Positions 32,820 to 45,450 of a stretch of 64,000 bases of DNA are shown piece by piece. Made by a program: the position numbers and the translations under genes. The stretch's first letter is position 1. Each line of letters begins with the position of its first letter. The notes under the pieces were generated by a model. That model was not told the DNA's origin, searched no databases, and was given only the letters and a program-made list of their open reading frames with translations. The DNA is from Isoetes taiwanensis. Taxonomy: Eukaryota; Streptophyta; Lycopodiopsida; Isoetales; Isoetaceae. The stretch covers positions 14,248,494-14,312,493 of the forward strand of contig JAJEKV010000014.1 in the NCBI GenBank assembly GCA_021234155.1. Reading direction: 5' to 3'.

Positions 32820-35802
32820 TCAGGAAGAATTGAACAACCCTCACATTCTAGAGAGCTGGAATTCTTCCGACCCTTCACCCTGTGACTGGAATGGAGTCAC
32901 CTGCATTGCAAATTCAACTTCTGTTTCTGCTCTCTCCACTTGGGATATTTCGAACTCAATGGCGCTCTCTCTTCCACTCTTTGTCAATTAGATAGCTTGC
33001 AGATTTTTGAATCTCACTTATAATGGTTTTGGGCAGGAATTTCCTGTGGGTCTATTGGAATGCCTAAAATTGTCTACTCTTGATTTGAGCCAGAATTACT
33101 TTTTGTAGGTCCTCTGCCGAACAATATCTCGGCAATTGCTGCATCCTTGAACCATTTGGATCTTTCAGGTAATAACTTCACTGGGTCTGTGCCACAGGAT
33201 TTCTCTAAGCTTTCAAATTTGGAATACCTGTCTTTGGAAGCCAACCTGCTCACAGAATTTCCTCAGCATTTGGCCAAACTTACTAACCTCAAAGAAATCC
33301 ATATTGGTTGGAACCCCTTCTCCCCTGGCCCCATCCCTCCTGAATTTGGCAATTTAACTAACCTTCATTATCTCAGCCTTGCAGGAGGCCAGTTCACTGG
33401 ATCAATCCCATCTTCACTTGGAAACCTCAAGAATTTAGTTTACTTTGATCTGTCCCAAAACAACTTGACTAGTAGCATCCCCAAGGAAATTCTGTTTCTA
33501 CCCAACTTAACTCAACTTGAGCTTTATGTAAATTCTCTCTCTGGTTCTATCCCTGATGAAATTAGCAACTTGACCTCTTTAACGGAGTTAGATCTTTCTC
33601 AAAATTATCTGAATGGTAGCATTCCACAATCCATCAGCTTGCTTAAGAACCTTAGACTTCTTCAGCTCAATTATAACAACCTTACTGGAGAGATTCCAGA
33701 TGGGCTCTCTGATCTAAAAGAGCTAAATTACTTAGTCCTGTTTAGAAATGCCCTTACTGGCCAGATACCATACTTGATGGGGAAGAATAGCAAGCTCATT
33801 AGATTTGATGTTAGCAGCAACAAGCTTAGTGGGACAATTCCCCCTTACCTCTGTTCTGGAGGGGCCTTGAGATACTTTGCTGTTTTTAAAAATAGATTAT
33901 CAGGATCAATTCCTCAAGAATACGGAATGTGTAAAAGCCTTAAAAGAGCCCAATTCTATAACAACAGTCTTGAAGGGGCAGTGCCAAGTGGGTTATGGGG
34001 TTCTCAGAACTGGCTCTTGCTTTAGGACAACAACAAGATGAATGGAACAATTTCTTCTGATATATCCAGTGCTTCTAACCTTGCCAATCTCATTCTGGAT
34101 AATAATCAATTTTCAGGGCAGCTGCCAAAAGAATTAGGGCAGCTTCCTCAATTGCAGAAGTTGCAGGCCTCCAACAATAAACTCTCAGGAACTCTCCTCT
34201 TTGGGAACTGCTCTTCCTTGGTTAACCTTGTTCTGTCGCACAATCAGTTATCTGGATCAATATCAGACGAGATATCAAGCTGTGCCAACTTAACTGAATT
34301 AAATTTGTCAAGCAACAACAACTTTCAGGTTCCATCCCGAAGGTGCTAGGGGAAGTTGGAACATCTCAGCTATCTGGATCTCTCAAATACTTACTTGACT
34401 GGTGAGATTCCACGGTTTATCAAATCTTAATCTGCTTAGCTTGAACTTATCATACAATGAGCTTCAAGGCCAGGTGCCCACTAAATTAGGGCAAATGTTC
34501 TCTTCAAAAGCTTTGGAAGGAAATACAGGGCTCGGCGGATATGGCACCTCAAAGTCGTGCATAGTTTCAAAGACAAAGACTGGCAAAAAGCGCTAGAAAT
34601 TGATTTTGGCCTTATTTTTCAGTCTAGCCGCGATAGCTTTGCTGTTGATCGCTGGAACATGCTTGGTATACAAAGCAGAATGTGAGAGGTTAGAATTACT
34701 AGGATATAAGGACTATTTTAATGGAAGGGTTACACACCATTTCACATGGGAGAATTCAATGGAGCAGATGTTACAGAACACCTAGAGGAAAATAACGTTG
34801 TGGGTAGCGGTAGATCTGGAAAAGTATATAAGGTAACCCTAATGAATGGAGAAACTGTGGCGGTGAAGAAGCTGTGGAGATGGCCTGAGACTCCTGGATC
34901 TAATTCTGACCATGAATTTATGGCCCGAGATCGAAACCCTAAGGCAAGATCAGGCACAGAAATATTGTAAAACTTCTTTGCTGCTGCTCCAGTACAGACT
35001 CGGACCTTCTGGTGTATGAATACATGCCCAATGGAAGCGTGGAAGATGTTTTACACGGTCCCAACTGTAAGTTCTTGAATTGGCATACCAGATTCAGGAT
35101 TGCCCTTGGAGTTGCAGATGCTCTTGCATATCTGCATCATGGATGTCAGCCACCAATTCTGCACAGAGATGTAAAATCGAGCAACATTCTTCTTGATGAG
35201 AAATTTGAAGCTAAATTGGCAGATTTTGGACTTGCAAACTATACGAGAATTCGGCTACTATGAGCAATGTTGCAGGAACACATGGTTATTTTGCTCCAGG
35301 TAACACCGTTCTTCCTTGTGCATTATGAAACCTAAATCTTAGAAGGACGTCATCGAAAACCGAATATAAACCCTAATGTTACCTCTAAACGTTTTTGTTT
35401 TTCTGCCTTACAGGTATGCATACAGCATCAAAGTGAATGAAAAGAGCGATATCTACAGTTTTGGGTAGTGTTGTTAGAACTGATTACTGGAAGGAAGGCA
35501 ATGGATGCAGAGTTTGGGGAAGGGATGGACATAGTGCAGTGGATCAAGAAGCAAAATACGTGGAATCGGAGGCCCAGAAAGGGGTGCTGGATGAGGCAAT
35601 AAAAAAGGGCTGATAGGCAGCAGATGGCACTTGTTCTAAGGTTGGCTTTTGCTCTGCACCACCGCTGCTCCTTCAAGGAGGCCTTCCATGCGCGACCTAG
35701 TGGAGATGCTCAAACTCTCAGATCCTGCTGCCAAATTGCATGAAATTTGGAAACTTAGATCCCACAGCTTGAATGCCTCATTTTTCCTCTGGTGCTGATT
35801 CC
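32820..35802 (+). pseudogene. LRR receptor-like kinase of HAESA type, broken
   Basis: These membrane kinases sense peptide hormones. Order seen: LRR N-terminal cap (WNSSDPSPCDWNGVTC, about 32858-32905); about 20 leucine-rich repeats, of which 33147-34025 is open (LTELDLSQNYLNGSIPQSIS is typical); a transmembrane segment LILALFFSLAAIALLLIAGT (about 34600-34660); a glycine loop VGSGRSGKVYKV; VAVKKLW with the ATP-anchoring Lys; catalytic ILHRDVKSSNILL (RD kinase); ADFGLA; GTHGYFAP; then an intron 35300-35413; then NEKSDIYSFG and, in another frame, RPSMRDLVEMLKLSDP. An intron at this activation-segment position is usual for the HAESA/LRR-XI group. Breaks: TAG at 34023-34025 and 34594-34596, and frameshifts near 33100, 34330, 34740, 34960, 35410 and 35690. 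It is certainly non-functional as a full receptor. The signal peptide could not be located. Confidence 0.9.
35300..35413 (+). other. intron of the receptor-kinase pseudogene
   Basis: The donor GCTCCAG|GTAACA and acceptor TGCCTTACAG|GTATGC bound a 114-bp AT-rich intron. It falls between GYFAP and YAYSIKVNEK, within the activation segment. One base appears to be missing at the join, so the reading frame is not restored. Confidence 0.75.
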
Positions 35803-38800
35803 TTTCGAATGAGTGACTCTGATTTAACATCTTCTCCTTCAGATCTCCGAATTGAGAAAAGCTGCAGCATCAAATAACAAACTGGATGCTTGGAAGTATA
35901 TAAATGAATAGACTGTACGTATAATGCACAGATACAACACACATTTCTGGCAAAATGTGATTTACGCAAATGGGGTTCCAAAGGTTTTGACATGTTTTCA
36001 CATAAACGCGTTGCTGGATTTGGGATTCTTTTATGTTGACCTAAGGGTATATATATAGATAGGGTTTACATTTGTTGTACGGTTGGTATTTTTAGAATAA
36101 GGTTTGTGTAGGTCTTTTTGGGTTAAACCCGGGGGAGGTGGGGCAATGGAATATAATGTGTATTGCTGGATGTGTCGTTTTGACGCCATGGATGATATTC
36201 TCCTGCAGCGTTATGTGGCGTTCTCTCCTGCACGGGTTGGCGTCGATGCTTTCGTTAGTGTGTTAGGGCCGCATCCGACCTTCAAAGTAGTAGCAAAGGG
36301 AAGTGCTACTCCCAAGATCACGGACTCCAATGCACTCTGAGGAAGTTGAAGGATGAGGATTAGCACAAAATGCAAGTGTTAAAGCGCCCACCCAAGGCGG
36401 TAGAAATTTATCGATCCGCCTTTGTCAAGCTATTGGATATCAAGCGTGCATGTCGTTTCTATCGTGCAAGCACTCATCACCGGATTATCAAGGCCTTTCT
36501 CAAGAACCCTCTACTAAATCCACTACCAAATCTTCGGGGAGGGCCAAAACCGCTGATTCTATGAAGCCCATTATGGTATTTTAGGGATGAAGCGGATCGG
36601 GATACGTTAATGCAATTATCAACCATGGCTATGAGGGTTATGAGCATCCCAATTACATTCTTTGCAAATTTCGGCTTCTGCTTTTGTGACCTATTATTTT
36701 CACGAATAATGGCACTAGATTCTATCATAAATGGGGATGAAGCAAAATATTCCTGTTGGTGATGTACCAATTATTTCTATTCCCGGCTTTTGCTTGCACT
36801 CGGGCACTTCTTACAAAAAATCTAACATTGAGAGGGGTGAGAATAAGTGGGTTGACAAATCTATGAGTTGATGGATCGTTGGATGGCTACATTCAAATTC
36901 CACCCGGCGGTGCATATTCCCTTTCTCTTGGCAAGTTGAAGTTGTGTTTTCAATCAGGTCGTGGGTACGGTTGTCATTGGACATATTGAGAGAGGAATAA
37001 TCCATTGCGTGCGTCTCGGTTAATCTATCTTCTTCTGCAAATTACGTCTCTTAATAAGCACAAAGGCATTTCGGTTCTATTTGTTTTCAAATTTTTTATT
37101 CAATGAGTTCACAAGTGTTTTCTTGGGTTGAATTTCCTTTTTTCCAAATCTGGCATCTTGATTAGGCGCACCTGTAAGTATGGATTCCTTTGGCTTTTGT
37201 TATCTCCACCATGCGAAAAAAGTTGATGGCATTTACAAAATCCGTCGATTCTTTTAGGCGGGGCTTTCCGTTAGGGTTTTGATTGGGAGATAAAAGCTTC
37301 TATCCTATTTGGTCAAGCTTGATGCCTTTCTGATTCTATTAATTGGCACATCAATTTGGCATAAGTTGAATGTTTCATCAAGATGTTTTTGTTGCAAGAT
37401 CATCTAATCGCAACCATTTTAAAAAAGGTGAGCAATCCGGTTAGATTCACACGAAATTTGAGTTGACAAAGCAACATCTATGTTCTTTTCTTTACTCTTT
37501 TCATTTGAAAGATGCAATTATAATCTTAGAATGTTTCAAGAATGGCATTTTCTTAGGGATTTCGTTTTGGCTTGGTGCAGATCTTTTGAACTAATATCTT
37601 TTTTACTTCTTGACGTTAGGCAGTTGTGTATGGGAGTAATATTTGGACACACATGCTTAGAAAAGGGTTGCATAAAGAGATGATGTGGGACACGATATTG
37701 GTGCATATTAGTGGGAAATAAGTTTGATGTGCGATGGCTATGCAACAATTTGTCTACGGAAATCCATATGCTAAAGATGTGTATAAGCAAATGTGATCTT
37801 CCATAATGTAGCTATATCGCCCCAATCTCAATACTCTATACAAAGATATGTTGCTAATCATTGTAATATACCTATTAGTTCATTTTATCTCTCTCTTATG
37901 GTACTAAAGACAAAAAATGCTTTGGTGACATGAATATATTATTTAGTTTTAAAAGCATCATCTTTGTTGGTAAGCTCTGGCACGATAGATAAGAAGTCAT
38001 AATGCCTTGCCAAGAAAATTTAAGAACAATGTACTTAATGTTATTTCATGGTCTTTGGTCATCTCGAGTTTATGCAATGGTTGGAGGCATCAAAGATTTG
38101 CTAAAGGAAAGAACGCTTACATTCCTTATTCTCCTCGGCTCATGCATTGAAGGCGGCTTCTTTTGAGTGAAATTGAGTTTATGTTAAGGTTTTATCGGTT
38201 GAATTTGATGCGAATTTATTTCTTACGTGAATTCCTTGATGCATATATATATTGCAAAATAGGATTCCACTACACGAGCCTTTATTTTGGTGTTGCATGC
38301 ACTGCGATTTTCATGTGCTGTTTGCACAATTTAATCTTGAACCAAGAATGCATAGGCGATTAATAATTGTCATGATACTTTCTTATCGTATCTGATCAAT
38401 CTCCCTTTGAACTTTGTAAGTACTTGTTGTTATCGGTGATGATGAACATTGATGATACTTATTTGGGGCCGAGTTAGAGAACCCGCATTTTATTGCGAAT
38501 GAAGGTCTTTTAACATATGGTGTGCCATTCAATCGGGTTATTTGCATGGTCCAACAATCTTGTCTCATTATACCATCTTGAATCAAGCTTGCCATCGACA
38601 ATACGTCAATGGATAGACGAGAAGAAGACGAGGGGACAATCGCCTGGCGGCCACCAAAAAGGGATCCACCAAAGCCCGGCTATAGGATGCATTGTGGGCT
38701 TATCGGGATGGAGCCCCAAACAAAAGTGCGCCACCGGAGTCTCCCTAGCGACTATAGCAACCCCTTGAGGAAAGGAGAGGCATTAGGATATGGAGAAAAT

Positions 38801-41289
38801 GGATAGAATAATGCCCATAGGAAGAGGGCTTAATGGATGGAGAGCCAAAGGAAATGCACATCTCAGAAGAAGGCGGGAATGAGAGGCGATCTGGGGAATG
38901 AGTTGATTTAAAGTTCCCCTCATACGTTGGGACCCGTGGCATTCGTGGAGAAAAGTAGCCGTACTCTTCCTCACATCCAGGCACGGGCTCCCAGCTGCAG
39001 GTGGTTCATGGCGGTGTTAAGGATATACGGTGCACTCGATTTTATGTGGTCTGCTTCATCCGAGAAGTATTACCTCCATCGCCAAAGTGGTAGTTATCCT
39101 TGAAAAGCCGGTTTACATGGGTATGGGATAAATTGCTCCATCCTAAGCTATCTATCTTGTGGTGGCAGATCATTCATAGATGCGTGCGGTTGAGGCCTTT
39201 TAGTTTGTGACTTGAATAGTCATGTGTCAAAGTGTGACTATATCCTAGTTCTTGGGATAAGTTGGCAAAGGGTATTTTCCACTTAGCATCACGGTCCATT
39301 TAGAAGCAGATCGAATTTCTTCATTTTCAAGGGGCGGGGTCTTTTGGATATGCAAGTGCTTGGTGATGCTTCTCAGTATTGTAAAGGCGTATAAGCCGTT
39401 CTTCCTTAAAGGATGCGTCAAAGTGTCATTGGGGGCGATATCTCCGGTCTGTGTTTACTCATAAGCAAATAGTTGTGCTTGGGGTGATATGTATTCTCTG
39501 CTTTTACGTGTTATGTATGTGGTGGATAGTGTTTCTAGTGGACATCTTCTTCCACTCGGTTCATCAAAAACATTATATGTAATATTTGTTGTATACCACT
39601 AGCAACTTAAATGGAGGCAAGGGCAATGGGTATATCTTGTAAGATTGGAAACATATGAAAGCTTTCCAATTACTAGAAGATCGTACACATGGCATAAAAT
39701 CTAGCCAGTATCTTGAGTTTATGTAATGTTTTTATTATGTAGCAATAGCAACTTCCATGGAGGAGTCTTGATCGTGGTATCATACCATATGATATTCCTA
39801 AAAATGGTGAATTAAGTTTTTATAGAAAAGCATGGGTAATCGTTATATCTGTTGGAGCATGCAAATATAACCCATAATTATTGCTGGGATATACATGAAG
39901 ATTGAGGTGCAAAAATCAGATATGTTTGCAAGTTAATGTATTTCCTTATTCTCAATTTAAGGGGGTTGAATAATATTTTGAGACAAGGTTATGTTTCATC
40001 GATATGCCCTTAGGGTTTGCGCCCAAAGATCTTTTGGTCGTTTGATATCGGCAAGCGGCAATTTCGCGAGGTCATTCAATATGGATCTGCCTCAAAAGTG
40101 GGATACTTCGAATGCATTTTAAGTTTCTAAACTGACTCATGAGATCATTTGCAATTTGGATCTCTAGATTCATGGAATCATTCTACTAAGTTAGCAAATC
40201 TTTGCAACATCGACCGCTTAAGAGATGCGATTTGAATTTATTCTTGCAAGCTGACATTCAAATAGGCTTCCATAGCGGATAAAGAAGGCCAGATGTGTAT
40301 ACTAAAAAGGCCTCTTGGATTTGAGATACTTCTAGAGCATTAGTATGTTCGAAGAAGATTGATCCTTTTTGAGAAAGAGAAAGTAACTTAACTTGTTGAA
40401 TATTCCAAGTTTGATCTATTTTTGCAAGAGAATATATTGTGATAGGGTCGAGATATTTGACACCGCTTCAAGCTCGACCTATTTTTGCAAAGGTCTTAAG
40501 CATATGCTAATATGATTCCCGGGAAGGTCGTGAGATGCAAAGATACAAATACCAAAGAATCCTCAGTATATACCTTGTACATGCAATTGGAGGCGAGGTT
40601 AAATCAATCAAGGGAAGCCCCGTGTAAGTTTGGATTTCTTTCCTATAAGTCTTTACCACGGCGGTTAGCTTCGGAGAGTTTATAAACCGCAAATTTGATC
40701 TTGGTTATAATATGGCGGTGATTTTTCATTTAAATCACACATCATATCATTGTTTGATTGGTACACACCCCTTTTTTTTTTTTTGAAGGTGATTAATACG
40801 AATGGTTGCATAAGACATCTTTGCTTCTTAGAATTTGGAAGATTTGTCTTGAACTTATTCTTCTACATTCCATTCTCCATTTGATTACACTATGTGATAA
40901 ATGAGGTCTATGGAGGATGTATATTGCATCATTATATTTATTTATTTTTTTTATTGAAGGAAGTCATTCTATTCATCATCACATCTTGAAGTACATTCTA
41001 TATCACACTATTCTACATATATCATGGAAGCCAAAAACTTACTACCTAGGCTATATGCTAGAAGTCGCTTTGCATGTGACTATCGAGTACATATGGTAGA
41101 TTTAGTCTACTATATGTATAACCTTAGTTTTTTTATTTTATCTTTTTCGTGATATTGATGCTGAATTTTTGTTAGGAAGAAACATAAACTAATTTTTATG
41201 ACAGAGAAGGCACATGGGTGAATTCATTCAAAATGAGACACATGCTCAATGGATATTGGAGGTAAGTCAAGTTTTATCTCCAATTGTTT
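35803..41289. other. long stretch without a supported gene
   Basis: No domain was recognised in any frame. A G-rich block GGGGGAGGTGGGG (about 36130) followed by TGGAATAT and TTTTGACGCCA closely matches 57540-57585, so both may be pieces of one dispersed repeat. A run of about 14 T lies at 40769-40783, possibly a minus-strand poly(A) tail. Frames at 38517-38806 (plus) and 38745-38984 (minus) overlap and lack motifs. Confidence 0.4.
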
Positions 41290-42765
41290 ATTCTCAGATC
41301 CTTTGAGAATTAACTTTTTTGCTTCTTTAGGTGTTCTTTTTTGAAGAAGAGCTGAACAAAAGAAGAATGAAAAAGACAAAGATGCGAGGAGAAAGGAGGC
41401 TTTCTGGTGATGAAGAAGCCAAACCTAATGGTGATTTCAAAGACAAAGAAAAGATTGTCAAAGAATATTGACAAACTTGTTACTAATATTTGTGGGAATG
41501 CTTTCGTGAAAAGATGAGAAGATCTTCTAAGGGGGTGCGACCAAATGGTTGCCCTGGTTCGCATTCAAAACCACAAAAAGAATTCAAAACAATGAAAGCT
41601 ATAGTGGACAACTTGAAGGATTCATTTGCGGCCCACAAATATGCAAGGATGATACAGATGCATGGAGCAAGAAGTGCCGCCATGGCTTACTCATATCTTG
41701 ACACAAATAGAAAGGCCTATGCAAAGCAACCAACATGAATCCCGTTGTTGTTAAGAGAAGACTTGCTTGAACATGGGGAAGGACCATGGTCAATGTTTAA
41801 GAAAAACACTTTTCAAGTGACAAGCTTTCTTATGATCGAGGAAACTTGTGGTTGACTTTTGGAGGAATAACACTAGAGTGTCACCTTGCAAAAAACATGT
41901 GATGAAGATCGGACTAGGCAAAGGAGTGAACATAATGCATCCCTTTACTTTTTTTAGAGGAAACTCAAGCGTTTCTATATTGATTTTTACGTTGCCTTTT
42001 AAAATTCTTTTTATAACTTGTGAACTTGCACTTGCGGGGTTACTTTATAAGCTGCCGCTTCACGAATATCCCAAGTTTGAGTTGTCTTTTTCGATGTTTC
42101 ATTGCTCTGAAACCACCATATGTAAGGAAGGTTAGGGATAGAGAACTTGTTGTCAGGTGTATCACCTTTAAAAACGCAATTTCATTAGGCAAACAATAAA
42201 TAAGGTTAGGCATGATGAAAAATTACATGGAGCTAAAGGCGCAAGTGCACATGTGTGGTTCCAGGCCCCTCGCCAACTTGCATGGCAAATAAATGTACAT
42301 ATTCTTCTACTAGTGACTTTTGGAGATCACTAATTTGTCCAAGGGGAGAGTGGTATGCACATGACTCTCAAGTGCAAAAATTGTAGACCGCCAAGTTACC
42401 AACTTGTCCAAATGAATTGAAATACATTCCAGGACCCACAACATTGAATGGAAGACCTATGACAAGGTAAGAATTTAGCATTTTTAATCCCAAGTTATAT
42501 CACATTGATCTGTCATTACCATTAGGCTACTTGAACCCATAGGAGAACACAGGCGATGTCAAGGGAGAGTACAAGATATCTAATAAAGCGTTACCAAATT
42601 GGTTTACAAATGCACAACTTCTTGTAGGATTATCGAGGGAAGCCAAGAAAGTTTTAAAAGAATCTATACCACATAATTATGGGGGGAGATGGGCCAAACA
42701 ATTCGAAAGGGAGTGTTTTAAAGCATTTCCAAAGGACACCATAGTTTCTATCATAGATTTTCTTT
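41290..42765 (+). pseudogene. SDG/QFK family transposase-like gene, copy 2 (5' half, decayed)
   Basis: The same segments as copy 1 appear in the same order on the plus strand: a charged N-terminus (EELNKRRMKKTKMRGERR); KAIVDNLKDSFAAHKYARM, matching NNLKNSLANHKHARS; EGPWSMFKKNT; VDFWRNNTRVSPCKKHVMKI; YPKFELSFSMF; KPPYVRKVRDRE with LHGA further on; DFWRSLICPRGEWYAHD; and HNYGGRWAKQFERECFKAFP. These reside in three frames with several stops. After about 42765 the match ends, so the SDG..QFK core and the C-terminal half present in copy 1 are absent. A minus-strand copia gag remnant begins about 200 bp further on. The similarity between the copies confirms the conserved blocks and shows a multicopy family. 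Confidence 0.72.
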
Positions 42766-42954
42766 AGATTCCTCTTTGGTCCTCTTCATTATCAAACATG
42801 TTGAAATCGAAGCGAGAATTGAGAAAGCTCTTATTACAATTCAAAGGATTTATTGTTCTCCCGGTCACTTTGGTTCTGGTCAAACAAGGCGGGTTACATT
42901 CCTTTTCAATTTTCACTATCTTCTTCTTTCTTCAAGTTTTAGCAGAGGTATCTT

Positions 42955-43740
42955 ACGCCATGCTTGCCCCCTTGAGCCACGGGCCGAGGCATTATTCCAT
43001 CTTCTTTCACCGAATTTGGTCTTCCGTATTTTTGTCCCTAGCTTTCTGGAGGTGCGCAATTCCTTGCAATATGGCCTTCCTTGCCCGCAAGGCGAGCATT
43101 CAAAATCATTTCTTGAAGCCTTGACTGGCCACATAAGTTTGATTCTTCTCCTCTTTCTTGAGGAGATGAGATGCTGAAGCACTGACACCAATCAACACCT
43201 CATTCTTCATTTTTCCATCTTTTACACTCCATAGCTTTTGTTTTGATCGTAATCATAGGATCACGAAGACTTACCCGTTGTTGCCATAGCAAATCCTCAT
43301 CACTAATAAGAGTGATTTAGCCGTAAGGTCGACCGCTATAGGCTTTCCATAGTGCTAATTGGTCGATGGGATCATCCTCTTCCTTCATTTTAGCACTAAA
43401 ATTTTTTGCCATAGAAACAATTTATGTGGCGTGTTATGAGCCTTGAATGTTTTCTTCAAGCACTCCCATCCTTCCTTTGCAATGTTCTTCAATCTCACTA
43501 ATGGGATCAGCCCATCCTTGAGCCCAAACATCATGGACTTTTTCTACCGATTATCCTTCTTCCTCCATGAAGCTAGAGATGCCATTCACTACCATTTCAC
43601 CCTCCCAACCTGGGCCTTGGTTCAACTCTTCTCACAACATCCCAAACATCACGTTCTTCGAATAGCCTGCATTTTTTTCAAAACCACACTATGGCATTGG
43701 TTCCATCAAGCTTCTCCAAATTCGCCGGATCCATTTGTAG
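42955..43740 (-). pseudogene. gag: Ty1/copia gag remnant
   Basis: On the minus strand an ATG near 43731 opens MDPANLEKLDGTNAIVWF, the usual start of a copia Gag, followed by a stop. Further pieces include EGWECLKKTFKAHNTPHKLF in frame with a UBN2-like Gag fold. A zinc knuckle is split by a one-base shift: C-S-P-C in one frame, GKEGHIARNC in the next. Many stops occur between. No protease, integrase or RT follows; the sequence beyond 42955 meets the truncated end of the SDG/QFK copy. Expression is not expected. Confidence 0.75.
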
Positions 43741-43788
43741 CTTGCCATCTTGCCTTGCTCACAAACTCTTCTCACAATTCTTGTTTCG

Positions 43789-43801
43789 GATCTCGATACC
43801 A
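43789..43801 (-). other. degenerate primer binding site of the copia remnant
   Basis: The minus strand reads TGGTATCGAGATC, one transposition away from TGGTATCAGAGC. It stands about 60 bp upstream of the gag ATG, as expected. An LTR should follow on the higher-coordinate side, but I could not define its outer end. Confidence 0.55.
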
Positions 43802-44984
43802 TGAAACAATTACAATACAAGGCCGATAGAAGAAAAAATTACGAGATACCGTTATGGAGGGCCTCAAGTCTATCAATAGAAACCCTAGATATTTATACCA
43901 AGAACCATTTATAGCTCAACTAATCTTTTTCTATTTTTAATAGCATCACAGAGCATTAAAGCGTAATCTCGTTATCCAATAGCAAGCCTCTCGTTCATCC
44001 AAAAGCTTAAAGCAAAGACGAACAAGTTTTGCAATGAATGTTTGTCTTGCTTCCATCGAAAAAGTCCAAAGCAGTCAATAAAATGGCTCATTTCTATGGT
44101 AACTAGATGGGGCTTTGCTTCACGTGATGAGAACGAAGCCGCGACCTCGAAATCGGCTCACGTTGATGCCAAAAGAAGAAAAAAAAATAAAGACTTTTCC
44201 GGGATGCATTGATTTGCCTTCGACCCATGGGAAGCTCCTACTGTGTTGGAAACAGAGGAGAATTAGTGTACAAAGGTTCTAATACTTGAGTTGGAGGAAT
44301 TTTTATCCAGATGCGTGACTCTAAGAAGGGACTTCCATATTCAGTTTGGGCACTTCCATATTCCGCTTTTAGTTTGGGCTTCATTAAATTTGGCGCTTTT
44401 TCTTTAGCTTTTTTTTCGCTTCCAACCATATGTTCAGTTTGGACCATTGGAAGTGGTAGGCAAATTCTTGATGAAAAAATTGGCCTTTGATTTGGCATAA
44501 AACACAGAATATTCTACAGATCAATGGTCAGAAATCAAAGATGCAAAAAAAACCCATAAGGGAGGTAAAATAAAGAATTTGGAGATAGGGAATAGGGATT
44601 TGGAGATAAACCCCATTCAATATTTTTCCAATCAATCCGCTCTCTCATTGACAACAAAATACCACTATTAATTATACTAAAACTCCATGGCATTAATATG
44701 CATACGGAGTTTTTGGTCTAGTGGTAACACATAAATTTAGGTATGAATGAGTCTCAACATCGAGCCCATTATGGCCGCGATTCAATGCTAAAAGTGGTTT
44801 GGAGGACCAAAAGAACAATATGAATATTGTGGATGCATTTCATATACATATTAGACTCAAGTAGATGTAAAAAATGCTCTTCTTCTGAATTGTAAGATAT
44901 GCATTGGAATACTCAGAATCAAGGCCTGGTTGTGATAACAGAAAGAATATATATGCTTTTCAATATTCATTGGTTCTTTTCTAC
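43802..44984. other. probable LTR remnant and unassigned sequence
   Basis: 43802 to about 44100 is where the 5' LTR of the copia remnant should be, but no partner LTR exists to define it. A short tRNA-like segment occurs at 44714-44766. The minus-strand frame 44238-44498 has an internal EYGS repeat from a duplicated ACTTCCATATTC phrase, and no domain. Confidence 0.4.
44714..44766 (+). repeat. possible tRNA-derived SINE head
   Basis: TGGTCTAGTGG (44714-44724) is a good pol III A-box. ACATCGAGCCC, about 32 bp later, is a weak B-box. No cloverleaf could be folded by eye. Confidence 0.3.
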
Positions 44985-45450
44985 CTTCTGAAGATGGTCA
45001 GTGAGGCCAATTATTGTGTCACGGTTTCTTAATGCTTCTTCTAAAATTACAAATGCTTTAATAGCCATAGCATATGATTAACTCTAACAGACCGTCCATA
45101 TCAAAGTAGTTAATGGTTGACAGAACATCAATTTCAGTTGGCTCAATTTCAGTTGGAACTCCAGCCAGGGGGCGTAGATTTTTTGGGGACTCAATGAAAA
45201 GTATTTGACTTTCTTACTATTTGATAGCCTAAAGGAATCCAGTCCTAAAACAGGCTTGATATGATTTTGCAAGGTTGCCTCCATAAAAAAGAGTATCTTT
45301 TATTATTCGATCTTTAATTCTTTGACTAATGCCCGTTAACATTTGTCCCTCCCTTGTAGCACGATAATATAAAGATGACTCGAGCATCCACCTGCAATTC
45401 GAACAGATTCTTCTACAGCAATATGAGTTATAGCTGAACCTGAGATGAAC
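44985..45450 (-). other. exon-like segments downstream of the FYR/WD gene
   Basis: Two minus-strand segments look coding. One (about 45438-45385) reads SAITHIAVEESVRIA between a CAG acceptor and a GTGGAT donor. The other (about 45077-44987) reads YAMAIKAFVILEEALRNRDT. They share orientation with the FYR/WD pseudogene upstream and could be its 3' exons or a separate gene. I do not recognise them. Confidence 0.3.
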
